DNA from: JBIOWF01 sp044868295 | GTDB taxonomy: Bacteria; Actinomycetota; Actinomycetes; Streptosporangiales; Streptosporangiaceae | NCBI GenBank assembly: GCA_044868295.1 | Contig: JBIOWF010000303.1 | Location: forward strand, 1 to 22,649 | Length of the DNA: 22,649 nucleotides | Reading direction: 5' to 3' | Part shown: in pieces, positions 6,696 to 14,884 of the stretch | Position numbering within the stretch: position 1 is the first letter of the stretch | Layout: each line of letters begins with the position of its first letter | Program-made: the position numbers and the translations under genes | The notes under the pieces: generated by a model | Told to the model about the DNA's origin: nothing | The model's database searches: none | What the model saw: only the letters and a program-made list of their open reading frames with translations

Positions 6696-8324
6696 TCAGC
6701 CCATATGCGGGTAGCGGTGATCAGTGGGAGGTACGAAGGTCTCCTTGATGGTGCGGGCGTTCACCCAGCGGATCAGGTTGAAGACCGAGCCGGCCTTGTC
6801 GTTGGTACCGGAGGCGCGGGCGCCCCCGAAGGGCTGCTGGCCGACGACCGCGCCCGTGGGCTTGTCGTTGACGTAGAAGTTGCCCGCCGCGAACCGCAGG
6901 CGCTCTGTGGCGTCCGCGATCGCCGACCTGTCCCGGGCGATGATCGAGCCGGTCAGCGCGTACGGCGAGACGCTCTCCATCTGGTCGAGGACCGCGTCGT
7001 AGGACGAGTCGTCGTAGACGTGGACGGCGAGGATGGGACCGAAGTACTCCTTCACGAAGATCTCATCCGTCGGGTCGGCGCCCACCAGGATGGTCGGCTT
7101 CACGAAATATCCGGTCGAATCGTCGTACGAACCCGTGAGCACGTCGACCGAGTCCGTCACGCGGGCCCGGTCTATCGCCTGCCTGTGCTTGGCGAACGCC
7201 CGGTCGTCGATCACGGCGCCCATGAACGTGGAGAGGTCGCTCGCCACGTCCCCGACCGTGAGCGACTCCGCCGTGGCGACGAGGTCGTCCCTCATCCGCG
7301 ACCAGACCGAGCGCGGGACGTAGGCGCGGGAGGCGGCCGAGCACTTCTGGCCCTGGTACTCGAACGCGCCCCTGATCAGCGCGGTCGTCAGCACCTCGGG
7401 TGAGGCCGACGGGTGGGCGAGGACGAAGTCCTTGCCTCCGGTCTCGCCGACCAGCCGCGGATAGCCGTGGTAGCGGGCGACGTTCTCGCCGACGGTCCGC
7501 CACAGATGCTGGAACGTGGGGGTCGAGCCGGTGAAGTGGATGCCGGCCAGCTCCGGGCGGGCCAGCGCGACCTCGGAGACCCCGGCGCCGCTGCCGGTCA
7601 CCATGTTGATGACTCCTGGCGGGAGCCCGGCCTCCTCCAGCAGTCGCATCGTGAAGTGTGCGGCGAACTGCTGCGTCGTCGCCGGCTTCCAGACGACGAC
7701 ATTTCCCATCAAGGCCGCTGACGTCGGCAGATTTCCGGCGATGGCGGTGAAGTTGAACGGCGTGATCGCCAGAACGAACCCCTCGAGCGGCCGGTACTCC
7801 ATCCGGTTCCACACGCCCGCCGACGACACCGGCTGCTCGCTGAGGAGCTGCCGCGCGAAGGCGACGTTGAACCGCAGGAAGTCGATCAGCTCGCAGGCCG
7901 CGTCGATCTCCGCCTGCTGGACGGACTTGGACTGGCCGAGGATCGTGGCGGCGTTGAGCGTGGCCCGCCACGGACCGCTCAGCAGGTCGGCCGCCCTGAG
8001 GAAGATCGCGGCCCGCTCGTCGAAGGACAGGGCCCGCCACGCGGGAGCCGCTCGCAGCGCGGCGTCGACGGCGGCCTGGACGTCCGCGGCGGTCGCGTCA
8101 GCCGTACGGCCGAGAACGGAGGCGTGGTTGTGCGGCTGGACGACGTCGATGGACGCCCCGCCGCCCATGCGCGCCACGCCGTCGATCGTCATCGTGAGAT
8201 CGAGCTGCGCGCCGTTCAGCTCCTTGATCCGGTTCTCCAGGACGGCCCGCTCGGCGCTTCCGGGGGCGTAGCCGTACACCGGCTCGTTCGCCGGGGCCGG
8301 GACCTTGCTGATCGCATCCATCAT
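6696..8324 (-). CDS. pruA: L-glutamate gamma-semialdehyde (P5C) dehydrogenase
   Basis: This 542-residue aldehyde dehydrogenase performs the second step of proline catabolism, NAD-dependent oxidation of glutamate semialdehyde (from pyrroline-5-carboxylate) to glutamate. It has the ALDH landmarks: ITPFNFTAIAGNLP (187-200), VWKPA (211-215), FTGS (264-267), the general-base Glu294 in LVGETGGKDF, and the nucleophile Cys328 in YQGQKCSAASR. The sequence and length match the long monofunctional P5C dehydrogenase type. Its ATG overlaps the stop of the proline dehydrogenase gene (ATGA), so the two are translationally coupled. A hairpin follows the gene. Confidence 0.97.
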   Translation of the reverse strand: MMDAISKVPAPANEPVYGYAPGSAERAVLENRIKELNGAQLDLTMTIDGVARMGGGASIDVVQPHNHASVLGRTADATAADVQAAVDAALRAAPAWRALSFDERAAIFLRAADLLSGPWRATLNAATILGQSKSVQQAEIDAACELIDFLRFNVAFARQLLSEQPVSSAGVWNRMEYRPLEGFVLAITPFNFTAIAGNLPTSAALMGNVVVWKPATTQQFAAHFTMRLLEEAGLPPGVINMVTGSGAGVSEVALARPELAGIHFTGSTPTFQHLWRTVGENVARYHGYPRLVGETGGKDFVLAHPSASPEVLTTALIRGAFEYQGQKCSAASRAYVPRSVWSRMRDDLVATAESLTVGDVASDLSTFMGAVIDDRAFAKHRQAIDRARVTDSVDVLTGSYDDSTGYFVKPTILVGADPTDEIFVKEYFGPILAVHVYDDSSYDAVLDQMESVSPYALTGSIIARDRSAIADATERLRFAAGNFYVNDKPTGAVVGQQPFGGARASGTNDKAGSVFNLIRWVNARTIKETFVPPTDHRYPHMG

Positions 8325-9232
8325 TTACCTCTCAGAGCGCGCAGGAAGAAGGCGACGTTGGCGGGGCGCTCGGCGAGGCGGCGCATGAAGTAGCCGTACC
8401 ATTCGTCGCCGTATGGCAGGTACACCCGCACCGCGGCGCCCGCTCCGGCGAGCGCCTTCTGCTTGTCGGTCCGGATGCCGTAGAGCATCTGATACTCGTA
8501 GCCGTCCCGGCCGCGTCCGTTCCGGTCGGCCAGCAGCTCGGTGACGGCGATCAGCCGGTCGTCGTGGGTGGCCACCATGGGGTAGCCACGGCCCGCCATG
8601 AGGATGCGCAGGCACCGCACGTACGCCTGGTCGACCGCGCCCTTGCTCTGGTGGGCCACCGACGCCGGTTCCCGGTAGGCGCCCTTGACCAGGCGCACCC
8701 GCGAGTCGGCGAGGTCACGGCAGTCCGCCTCGCTGCGGAACAGGCAGGACTGGATCGCGACGCCCGTGTCCGGGAAGTCCTCCCGCAGCGCGCGCAGGAT
8801 CTCCAGGGTGGAGTCGACCGTGGTGTGGTCCTCCATGTCGAGCGTGACGGTCGTCCCGTACTCGTGGGCGGCCGAGCAGATCTGCCGGGCGTGCTCCAGC
8901 GCCATGGCGTCGTCGAGCGCCTGGCCGACGGCCGACAGCTTCACCGAGACCTCGGCGTCGCGCCCGAGCTCGAGCGGGTGCAGCGCGTCCAGCAGAGTGA
9001 CGTACGCCTTGGCCGTGTCGGCCGCCGTCCCGGCGTCGCAGACCTCCTCGCCGAGGCGGTCCAGCGTGACGGAGATGCCGGCGTCGGTCAGCCGCCGGGC
9101 CGCGCTGACCGCGTCGGAAACGGACTCACCCGCGACGAACCGATCGACGACCTTGCGGGTCGGCGGAAAGCCGGACACGGCCCGCCGGGCGAGCGGGTTG
9201 CGGGACGCGGCCAGAAGTAGGGAACCGAGCAT
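8321..9232 (-). CDS. putB: Proline dehydrogenase (monofunctional, FAD)
   Basis: This 303-residue protein is a TIM-barrel flavoenzyme oxidising L-proline to P5C and passing electrons to the quinone pool at the membrane. Visible motifs are VTLDMED (FAD/active-site strand), RLVKGAYREP, VATHDDR, EYQMLYGIR, and the C-terminal substrate-binding VRVYLPYG with RRLAERPAN, whose arginines bind the proline carboxylate. The length fits the short actinobacterial and Bacillus type. The ATG has AGGA 7 nt upstream. It is the first gene of a two-gene operon with P5C dehydrogenase, and a PucR regulator is divergent, so proline-inducible control is likely. Confidence 0.95.
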   Translation of the reverse strand: MLGSLLLAASRNPLARRAVSGFPPTRKVVDRFVAGESVSDAVSAARRLTDAGISVTLDRLGEEVCDAGTAADTAKAYVTLLDALHPLELGRDAEVSVKLSAVGQALDDAMALEHARQICSAAHEYGTTVTLDMEDHTTVDSTLEILRALREDFPDTGVAIQSCLFRSEADCRDLADSRVRLVKGAYREPASVAHQSKGAVDQAYVRCLRILMAGRGYPMVATHDDRLIAVTELLADRNGRGRDGYEYQMLYGIRTDKQKALAGAGAAVRVYLPYGDEWYGYFMRRLAERPANVAFFLRALRGK

Positions 9233-9261
9233 GGATTCATCCTAGATCCGCAGTTCAGGGG

Positions 9262-9318
9262 TGTTACACGAACATTCGCCACAGCCTCTTCATACAGATG
9301 TACAACAGTGGCTATCCT
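9262..9318. promoter_or_regulatory. Divergent put/pucR promoter region
   Basis: The 191-bp gap between the proline dehydrogenase start and the regulator start contains TGTT-N5-AACA (9262-9274), a candidate regulator site. It also holds a plus-strand promoter-like pair TTCATA (9289-9294) and TATCCT (9313-9318) with 18-nt spacing directed at pucR. No equally clear minus-strand promoter was found. These are weak matches. Confidence 0.3.
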
Positions 9319-9423
9319 CGGAAACGGCCCTGAAGCAGCCGGGAGCGGCCGTCCCGGAAGCCGGGGCCTGAGCCGGGCGAAAGCCGGAGCGTGGAAGCGC
9401 GTAGTGGAGCGGGAACCGGAACC

Positions 9424-10494
9424 ATGCAGGAGATCGCCGACGAGATCGCCCGGCTGCTCGACGCGTCCGTCACGCTGGAGGACCGCTCCTTCCAGCTCCT
9501 GGCGTACGGCGCGCAGTCCGGGGACATCGACACCGTCCGCCAGGAGTCGATCCTGCGCAGGCGGGCCACCGACGAGGTGCGGGCCCACTTCGAGGCGTAC
9601 GGCATCGCCACCGCGACCGGCCCGGTGCGGATCTCCGCCATCCCCGGCCTGCTCGGCCGGATCTGCGTGCCGCTGCGGCACGGCGGCGTCACCTACGGCT
9701 ACCTGTGGCTGCTCGACTCCGGCGAGCTGACCGACGACCGGCTGGCCACGGCGGCGCCGCTGGTGGACCGGGCGGCGGCCATGCTCGCGCGGGAGGCCCG
9801 GACCCGGCGGGCGCCGCTGTGGGACTTCTTCTCCGACGACCCCGGGACGAGGGCCGCCGCCTCGATCGACATCGACGGCCCCGTCGTCGCGATAGCCGTA
9901 CGAACCTCACCCGAGAGGGTCGGCGCGCTGTGGACGCTGCCGCGCGGGGTGCTCGCGGACCCGGGCCCGGACCGGCACGGCGAGCCGCTCACCGCGTTGC
10001 TCGCCCCCGCGCGCCAGGCGCGCGAGATCGCGGCGAGAGTCCACACGATGTACGGCACGGCGGTCGGGATCGGGGGAGCGCGCGACGACCCGGGGGAGGC
10101 GTGGCGCAGCTGGCGCGAGGCGGTCCTCGCCGTGCGGGTGGCCGAGCACGTCGACCGGCACGCCCCGATCGCGGACTGGCCCGGGCTGGGCGTCTACCGG
10201 CTCCTGGCGAGGCTTTCGCGAGTGGAGCTCGCCGAGCTGGCCGCGGAGTCCGCCGCCCTCGGGGACCTGGCGGAGACGGTCGAGACGTACCTCGACCGGG
10301 GCGGCCACGCGCAGGAGACGGCCGCGCTCCTGGGGGTGCACCGCCAGACGCTCTACTACCGGCTGGGCAAGGCCGAGCAGATCACCGGGCTCGACCTGTC
10401 CGACGGGGAGAGCCGGCTGCTGCTCCACCTGTCGCTGAAGGCGGCCGCCCTCACGCGCACGTCCTCTCGTAGACCCGCAGCAGCTCCATGCTGA
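9424..10494 (+). CDS. PucR-family transcriptional regulator, probably of proline catabolism
   Basis: This encodes about 356 residues. The N-terminal half (MQEIADEIARLLDASVTLED onwards) is a sensor region with a GAF-like look. The C-terminal end carries the PucR helix-turn-helix: TYLDRGGHAQETAALLGVH, then RQTLYYRLGKAEQITGLDL. I chose the ATG at 9424 because homologous regulators start at this point; an in-frame GTG at 9391 is an alternative. Divergence from the proline dehydrogenase operon suggests it activates that operon in response to proline, as known for PutR-type PucR proteins in actinomycetes. The last ~14 codons run into the 3' end of the convergent glycosyltransferase gene (44-nt overlap). 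Confidence 0.88.
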   Translation: MQEIADEIARLLDASVTLEDRSFQLLAYGAQSGDIDTVRQESILRRRATDEVRAHFEAYGIATATGPVRISAIPGLLGRICVPLRHGGVTYGYLWLLDSGELTDDRLATAAPLVDRAAAMLAREARTRRAPLWDFFSDDPGTRAAASIDIDGPVVAIAVRTSPERVGALWTLPRGVLADPGPDRHGEPLTALLAPARQAREIAARVHTMYGTAVGIGGARDDPGEAWRSWREAVLAVRVAEHVDRHAPIADWPGLGVYRLLARLSRVELAELAAESAALGDLAETVETYLDRGGHAQETAALLGVHRQTLYYRLGKAEQITGLDLSDGESRLLLHLSLKAAALTRTSSRRPAAAPC

Positions 10495-11500
10495 TGCGCT
10501 CCAGCGAGTAGCGCGAGCGCGCGCGATCCGCGGCGGCGTAGCCGATCGCCGTTCGCAGCGTGGCGTCCCCCAGCAGCTCGCGGATCCGTGCGACCAGCTC
10601 GGCCGGGTGTTCCGGCGGCAGCAGGAATCCGGTGACCCCGTCCACGACCGAGTCGAGGTGCGCGCCGACGGCGGACGCGATGACGGGGACGCCGCAGGCC
10701 ATCGCCTCCAGCGCCGCCATGCCCGTGGGCGCGGTGGGCGGCAGCGAGAGCACCACGTCCGTACTGCGCATCAGTTTCGGCATCGCGTTGTGCGGCACCT
10801 GGCCGAGCAGATCGACGCGGTCCTCCACGCCGCGGTCCTCGGCCAGCGTGCGCAGCCGCTCGATGCTCGGGTCGTCTCCTCCGGCGATCACGAGCTGCGC
10901 GTCGGGAACGGCGGTCAGCGCCTTCACCGCGAGCCCGGCGCCGGCGTGGCCGACGTGGAGCAGGCGCGGCCGGCCGTCGCGCGGGATGGACGGGCCCTGC
11001 CTGCGGAATCGCTCGATGTCGACGCAGGTGGGGACGACCGAGATGTTGCGGCGCGGCACCCCCATCCGGATCAGCTCGGACTCCTCGTCGGCGCAGGCCG
11101 CGATGACCGCCCTGGCCTGGCGGCCGATCGCGCGCTCCAGCCGCCGGACCGGAGCCGACGTCTCGGCGAGCGCGTGGCCGTGGAACGTCTGGGTGACCGG
11201 CACGCCGAGCCCCTCCGAGCCCGCGATGGCGGCGAGGCCGCTGGACCACGAGTGGGCGTGGATGATGTCGGGACGCTCGCGGCTCCATCGGCGCCGGAGC
11301 CCCGCGCTGAAGTCGGGAAGGTAGGGCAGCAGGTCGCTCTCGGAGAGCTCCACGTCCGGTCCCGCCGGCACGCGCTGGACGGTGGTGCCCGTGGCGTGGG
11401 AACGGGTGTAGACGGCCACGCGGTGGTCGCGGGCCAGCTCGCGCGCGATGGCGGGAGTGTCCGGGCTGAGTCCGTGCGCGGAAACGATCGCTATATTCAT
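10451..11500 (-). CDS. Glycosyltransferase family 4 (GT-B fold)
   Basis: This protein of about 349 residues has a two-Rossmann GT-B fold. The N-terminal half opens MNIAIVSAHGLSPDTPAIAR and contains IIHAHSW. The C-terminal half has RPRLLHVGH, LVIAGGDD, VDLLGQVPHNAMPKLM and the nucleotide-sugar site TGMAALEAMACGVPVIAS. In GT4 enzymes this last block is usually E-x7-E, but here the first Glu position holds Ala while the second Glu is kept. The ATG at 11500 has GAGG 6 nt upstream; an in-frame TTG at 11512 is less likely. Acceptor and product are unknown. It stands alone in its transcription unit. Confidence 0.9.
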   Translation of the reverse strand: MNIAIVSAHGLSPDTPAIARELARDHRVAVYTRSHATGTTVQRVPAGPDVELSESDLLPYLPDFSAGLRRRWSRERPDIIHAHSWSSGLAAIAGSEGLGVPVTQTFHGHALAETSAPVRRLERAIGRQARAVIAACADEESELIRMGVPRRNISVVPTCVDIERFRRQGPSIPRDGRPRLLHVGHAGAGLAVKALTAVPDAQLVIAGGDDPSIERLRTLAEDRGVEDRVDLLGQVPHNAMPKLMRSTDVVLSLPPTAPTGMAALEAMACGVPVIASAVGAHLDSVVDGVTGFLLPPEHPAELVARIRELLGDATLRTAIGYAAADRARSRYSLERISMELLRVYERTCA

Positions 11501-11534
11501 GACACACCTCAAGGCGACAGCGCTTTGAAAAGGT

Positions 11535-11583
11535 GTGCCTGCGTCCTAGGCACGATCCATGTAACAGGGTTTACCTTACCCTG
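11535..11583 (-). promoter_or_regulatory. Twin 6-7-6 inverted repeats upstream of the glycosyltransferase
   Basis: GTGCCT-N7-AGGCAC (11535-11553) and CAGGGT-N7-ACCCTG (11565-11583) are both perfect, with centres 30 bp apart. The second contains, on the minus strand, GGGTAA preceded after 13 nt by GCGT (95-98 of the 11500s), a SigB-like promoter arrangement one base short of the usual spacing. The glycosyltransferase ATG lies about 35 bp downstream of the first repeat. Confidence 0.5.
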
Positions 11584-11684
11584 ACTCGATTTAAACGCCT
11601 AATCCGGTGAAAATCGGACATTCCCTAATGCGCCGCGACCTGCGCCGTTCGCGTGTCAGCGAGCCCGGCGTCCCTACGCCCGTG

Positions 11685-13490
11685 TCAGCGAGCCCGGCGC
11701 AGGACCAGGACGGTGATCTCGTCGATCGCCCGGCTCCCGCAGAACACCTGATGATCCTCCTCGATGGCCTTCACCACGGCGCCCGGCGGCTGGCCGGCGC
11801 ACCGCGCGAGCGCCTCCGTGAGACGGCCGTCGCCGTAGCTCTCGCCGGTCGCGCTCCGCGACCCCACCAGGCCGTCGGAGAAGAGCACGAGGATCTCGCC
11901 CTCGGCCGGTGTCAGCTCCTCCGCGGCCGGATCCGCGCCCTCCTCCAAGCCCAGCGGGACGCCGCCGCCGGAGGAGAAACGGACCGCGCCGTCCGGCTGG
12001 ATCAGAGCCGCGGGATGATGCCCCGCCGATGCGAGCCGTACTCTGCGACCGCGCACGAAGCCCGCCGCGGCCATCACGAAGAGACCGGACCCCTGCGCGA
12101 CGAGGGCGTCGCTGACCTTGCGCAGCGCCTCCACGGGGTCGCGCTCGCCGACGCCGAGCACCCGCAGCCCGCCACGGACCATCGTGGTCACGGACGCCGC
12201 CTCCGCGCCCCGCCCGACCGCGCTGCCGATGACGAAACCCCAGCCGTCCTTGACCGGGAACACGTCGTAGAACTCGCCGCCGACCGCCCGGAGCCCGGAC
12301 CCGGGATGGTACGCCGCCGCGATCTCGAAACCGGGGATCTCCGGCAGCGTGCGGGGGAGCACCCCGGCCTGCAGCGTGTCGGCCGCCTGCGACCTGCGCT
12401 GGAACGTGTGCTGCGCCTCCATCGCCAGACCGAGGTGGACGCCGATCTCTTCGAGCAGCCCGAGGTCCGCCAGGCCGAACGGGGGCCGGTCGCGCAGCCG
12501 TACCAGCGTGAGAACGCCGCGGATCTCGTCGTCGGTCCGGATGGGCACGCTGAGCAGGGATCCGGCGTCCATGTCGCGAAGGACGCCGGGGCCGAGCAGC
12601 GAATCGTCCGCCACCATCTCGTGGACGGCCCCGGTCCCGGTCGTCAGGACATGATCCACGATGGGCGCGGCGGCAGGGTCCATCCCCTCGACGACACGCT
12701 GGAGGCGGTCGACCGGCCGGCTCGCCGGGCCGATGACGGTGACCCGCTGCGGGGCGCCGTCCCTGATCACGTCTGCCACCACCCAGTCGGCGGTCTCCCC
12801 GGCCAGCAGCCGCGCGGCCCGGACCAGGGCCACCGGCCGGCGCAGGCTCTCCTCGTCGAGCAGCAGTCGTGTGAGCCGGGACAGCAACTCGTGCCGCCGC
12901 GCCGCCGCCATGATCATCGGCTCCTCGGGAGCGGCGGCGTGTTCCCCGGCCTCGGGCAGTCGCACCTCCATGGGCAGCGCCACCGCGGCGATCATCTCCT
13001 GCGGCTCGCCCGGCATCCGCAGTCTGCTGAGGACCAGTCGCACCGTGTGGGCGCGCCCCTGATGGGCGAGCCGGGTCTGGAACACCACGCTCTCCTCGCC
13101 GTGCGTCACGGCGGTCAGGTGGGAACGGAAGGCCGCCCGGCCGGACATGTCGATCAGGAGCGGGAAGGCCCGGCCGACGAGGTAGCCCGTGGGGCTGCCG
13201 AGAAGGCGCGTGGTCTCGTCGTTGATCCGCCGGACGGTGCCGCCGGCGTCCATGACGATCACCGGGACCGGAAGCGTCCGGAACACCTGGCGCAGCAGCT
13301 TCTGCTCCCGCTGGCCGCCGCCGTCCTTACGCCTGCGGCCCCTGCTCAGCTCGGCGCTCGCCGACCTGAGCAGCTCCGCCGCGCTCTCCAGCTCGGCGAG
13401 CGCCGCTCCGGGAGACGGATCCTCCCGGAGGGCGGCGATGCGGTCGGCCAGATCGCTCAGCGAACGCTCCAACCCGGCGGGATCGGTCAC
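11685..13490 (-). CDS. PAS-GAF-PP2C (SpoIIE-type) phosphatase-like signalling protein
   Basis: This encodes 601 residues. A helical N terminus (1-60) is followed by a PAS domain (about 62-170), a GAF domain (about 200-362), and a C-terminal SpoIIE/RsbU-type PP2C domain (387-600). Such proteins dephosphorylate STAS anti-anti-sigma factors in response to sensed signals. The GTG start follows a perfect AGGAGG. Key positions are unusual. The usual GGDWYD is GGEFYD (Glu406), the usual GDV metal-ligand Asp is Ser423 in IGSAVGRG, while SDG (Asp539) is kept and the last motif is DE (590-591) instead of DD. Activity may be lost or altered. It is divergent from the GAF-ANTAR gene and next to STAS, sigma and anti-sigma genes. 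Confidence 0.92.
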   Translation of the reverse strand: MTDPAGLERSLSDLADRIAALREDPSPGAALAELESAAELLRSASAELSRGRRRKDGGGQREQKLLRQVFRTLPVPVIVMDAGGTVRRINDETTRLLGSPTGYLVGRAFPLLIDMSGRAAFRSHLTAVTHGEESVVFQTRLAHQGRAHTVRLVLSRLRMPGEPQEMIAAVALPMEVRLPEAGEHAAAPEEPMIMAAARRHELLSRLTRLLLDEESLRRPVALVRAARLLAGETADWVVADVIRDGAPQRVTVIGPASRPVDRLQRVVEGMDPAAAPIVDHVLTTGTGAVHEMVADDSLLGPGVLRDMDAGSLLSVPIRTDDEIRGVLTLVRLRDRPPFGLADLGLLEEIGVHLGLAMEAQHTFQRRSQAADTLQAGVLPRTLPEIPGFEIAAAYHPGSGLRAVGGEFYDVFPVKDGWGFVIGSAVGRGAEAASVTTMVRGGLRVLGVGERDPVEALRKVSDALVAQGSGLFVMAAAGFVRGRRVRLASAGHHPAALIQPDGAVRFSSGGGVPLGLEEGADPAAEELTPAEGEILVLFSDGLVGSRSATGESYGDGRLTEALARCAGQPPGAVVKAIEEDHQVFCGSRAIDEITVLVLRRAR

Positions 13491-13553
13491 GCGGCCCCCT
13501 CCTGCGACGACGCAGACTCGGATACAGTCCGGATTAGTCTCGAACTTAGGGGA

Positions 13554-14279
13554 ATGGTCCCTTCCATCATGGAGACAACACCCATCCTCGCGCGAGACCT
13601 CGCCACACTCGGCCGCATGAGCGAGGGCGCCTCCTTCGAGAGCGTGCTGCGCGGCATCACCGAGGCCGTCGCACGCGGCGTGCCCGGATGCGCGGGCAGC
13701 ACGGCGGAGCTGCGGCTGGAGGAGAGGGTCCTGCTCGCCGCGTCCCACAGCGAGCTCGCCGTCTTGACCGATCAGGAGCGTGACCTGCGGGAAGGCCCGT
13801 CACGTGAGGCGTTTTCCGCCGGGCGGCCGGTCGTCGTAGCGGACGTGATGCGCGATCCGCGCTGGCCTCGCTACGCCACGACGGCGGTACGGCACGGCAT
13901 CCGGTCGGTGATGGTGCTCCCGATCAAGGTGGACCACGCCATGGTGATCATCGGTCTCTTCGCGGTACGGCCGGGCGCCTTCACGGCGGACAGTCCTCTC
14001 ACGACCCTGCTGGCCGAGCAGGTCGCGGTCGCGCTCGCCAACGTCCGGGAGTTCGACGACGTGACGACCAGCGCCGCCCAGCTGCAGGAGGCCCTCGCCG
14101 GGCGGTCGGTGATCGACCAGGCCAAGGGCATCATCATGGCCTCCGGCGGATGCTCGGCCGAGGACGCCTTCGAGGAGCTCAGGAAGGTGTCCCAGCACCA
14201 CCAGGTGAAGGTGGCCGATCTCGCCAAGCTGCTGGTCACCGAACATCAGCGCAAACGCGGCGGAGACCGGCCGGGCTGA
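13554..14279 (+). CDS. GAF-ANTAR regulator
   Basis: This encodes about 241 residues: a GAF domain (about 25-165, with GPSREAFSAGRPVVVADV) and a C-terminal ANTAR domain (176-228: LQEALAGRSVIDQAKGIIMA, then CSAEDAFEELRKVSQ). ANTAR domains bind paired hairpins in RNA and act by antitermination. Here the GAF domain is the likely sensor. The start is uncertain. ATG 13554 directly abuts AGGGGA, and ATG 13569 lies 15 nt after it; neither spacing is good, so a leaderless message or unusual initiation is possible. It is divergent from the PP2C gene (63-bp gap) and converges on the STAS gene. Confidence 0.9.
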   Translation: MVPSIMETTPILARDLATLGRMSEGASFESVLRGITEAVARGVPGCAGSTAELRLEERVLLAASHSELAVLTDQERDLREGPSREAFSAGRPVVVADVMRDPRWPRYATTAVRHGIRSVMVLPIKVDHAMVIIGLFAVRPGAFTADSPLTTLLAEQVAVALANVREFDDVTTSAAQLQEALAGRSVIDQAKGIIMASGGCSAEDAFEELRKVSQHHQVKVADLAKLLVTEHQRKRGGDRPG

Positions 14280-14334
14280 CCTGACGGCGTGATCTGGAGG
14301 CGCGGGCAGGATTCCCGGGCCTGGGGGCGCGGTC

Positions 14335-14691
14335 TCAGGCCGCGAACGCGGCGAGTGCCTCTTCCGGGGTGTCGAAGAGCGGCAGCCGCTCGGAAAGGCC
14401 CGTGACCCACATGACCTTGGAGTTCGGATAGTTCACCCGGACCAGAGCGAAATGCCCGCCCGCCGTGGTGGAACGCTGCCACTGGTGCACGATGAGGCCG
14501 AGCGCGCGCGAGTCCATGAACGTGACCCCGCCCAGATCAAGGATCATGTCCGGGCCGTGGTCCTCGGCCGCGGCCTCCAGATAATCCGTGAACTGATCAC
14601 GTGTGGTGGCGTCGAGGATGCCGTCGATGTGGACCACCACGACGCCGTCGGCGATCGTGGAGCGCAGGGACAGCGTCCCGGGGTTGTACAC
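14335..14691 (-). CDS. STAS-domain anti-anti-sigma factor
   Basis: This 118-residue single-domain protein is of the SpoIIAA/RsbV type. The phosphorylation loop reads LDLGGVTFMDSRALGLIV with Ser61 after the conserved Asp, so it should be switched off by a HATPase kinase and on by a PP2C phosphatase. Unphosphorylated, it would bind the anti-sigma factor and free the sigma factor. The GTG start is clear, with a perfect AGGAGG 6 nt upstream. It is divergent from the sigma gene and converges on the GAF-ANTAR gene, inside a full partner-switching set. Confidence 0.92.
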   Translation of the reverse strand: MYNPGTLSLRSTIADGVVVVHIDGILDATTRDQFTDYLEAAAEDHGPDMILDLGGVTFMDSRALGLIVHQWQRSTTAGGHFALVRVNYPNSKVMWVTGLSERLPLFDTPEEALAAFAA

Positions 14692-14753
14692 CTCGTGCCT
14701 CCTTCGGTTCTCGGCCCCGGCAACATTACTGGTGGCGACAAGGTGGTGATACT

Positions 14754-14766
14754 CCCCGAATCGGGG
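14754..14766. promoter_or_regulatory. Palindrome between the STAS and sigma genes
   Basis: CCCCGA-a-TCGGGG is a perfect 13-bp dyad near the middle of the 193-bp divergent gap, 63 bp from the STAS start and 118 bp from the sigma start. It could be an operator or a small hairpin. No SigB-type promoter motif was found for either gene. Confidence 0.4.
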
Positions 14767-14884
14767 GAATGTCAGATCAGAGGTCCAGCAGAGGGCCTCG
14801 TCTCGAACTGTAGCGAGGCGCGCCTTCTGCAAGGTTGACCCGGCTCGGCGCCGCCCGCAAAGAAATGTGAAGGGGACCGCGCAG

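Noticed and set aside
11607..13553. 890-codon plus-strand frame covering the PP2C gene and the GAF-ANTAR gene
   Set aside because: Only the part after 13554 looks like protein; the rest is the antisense of the PAS-GAF-PP2C gene.
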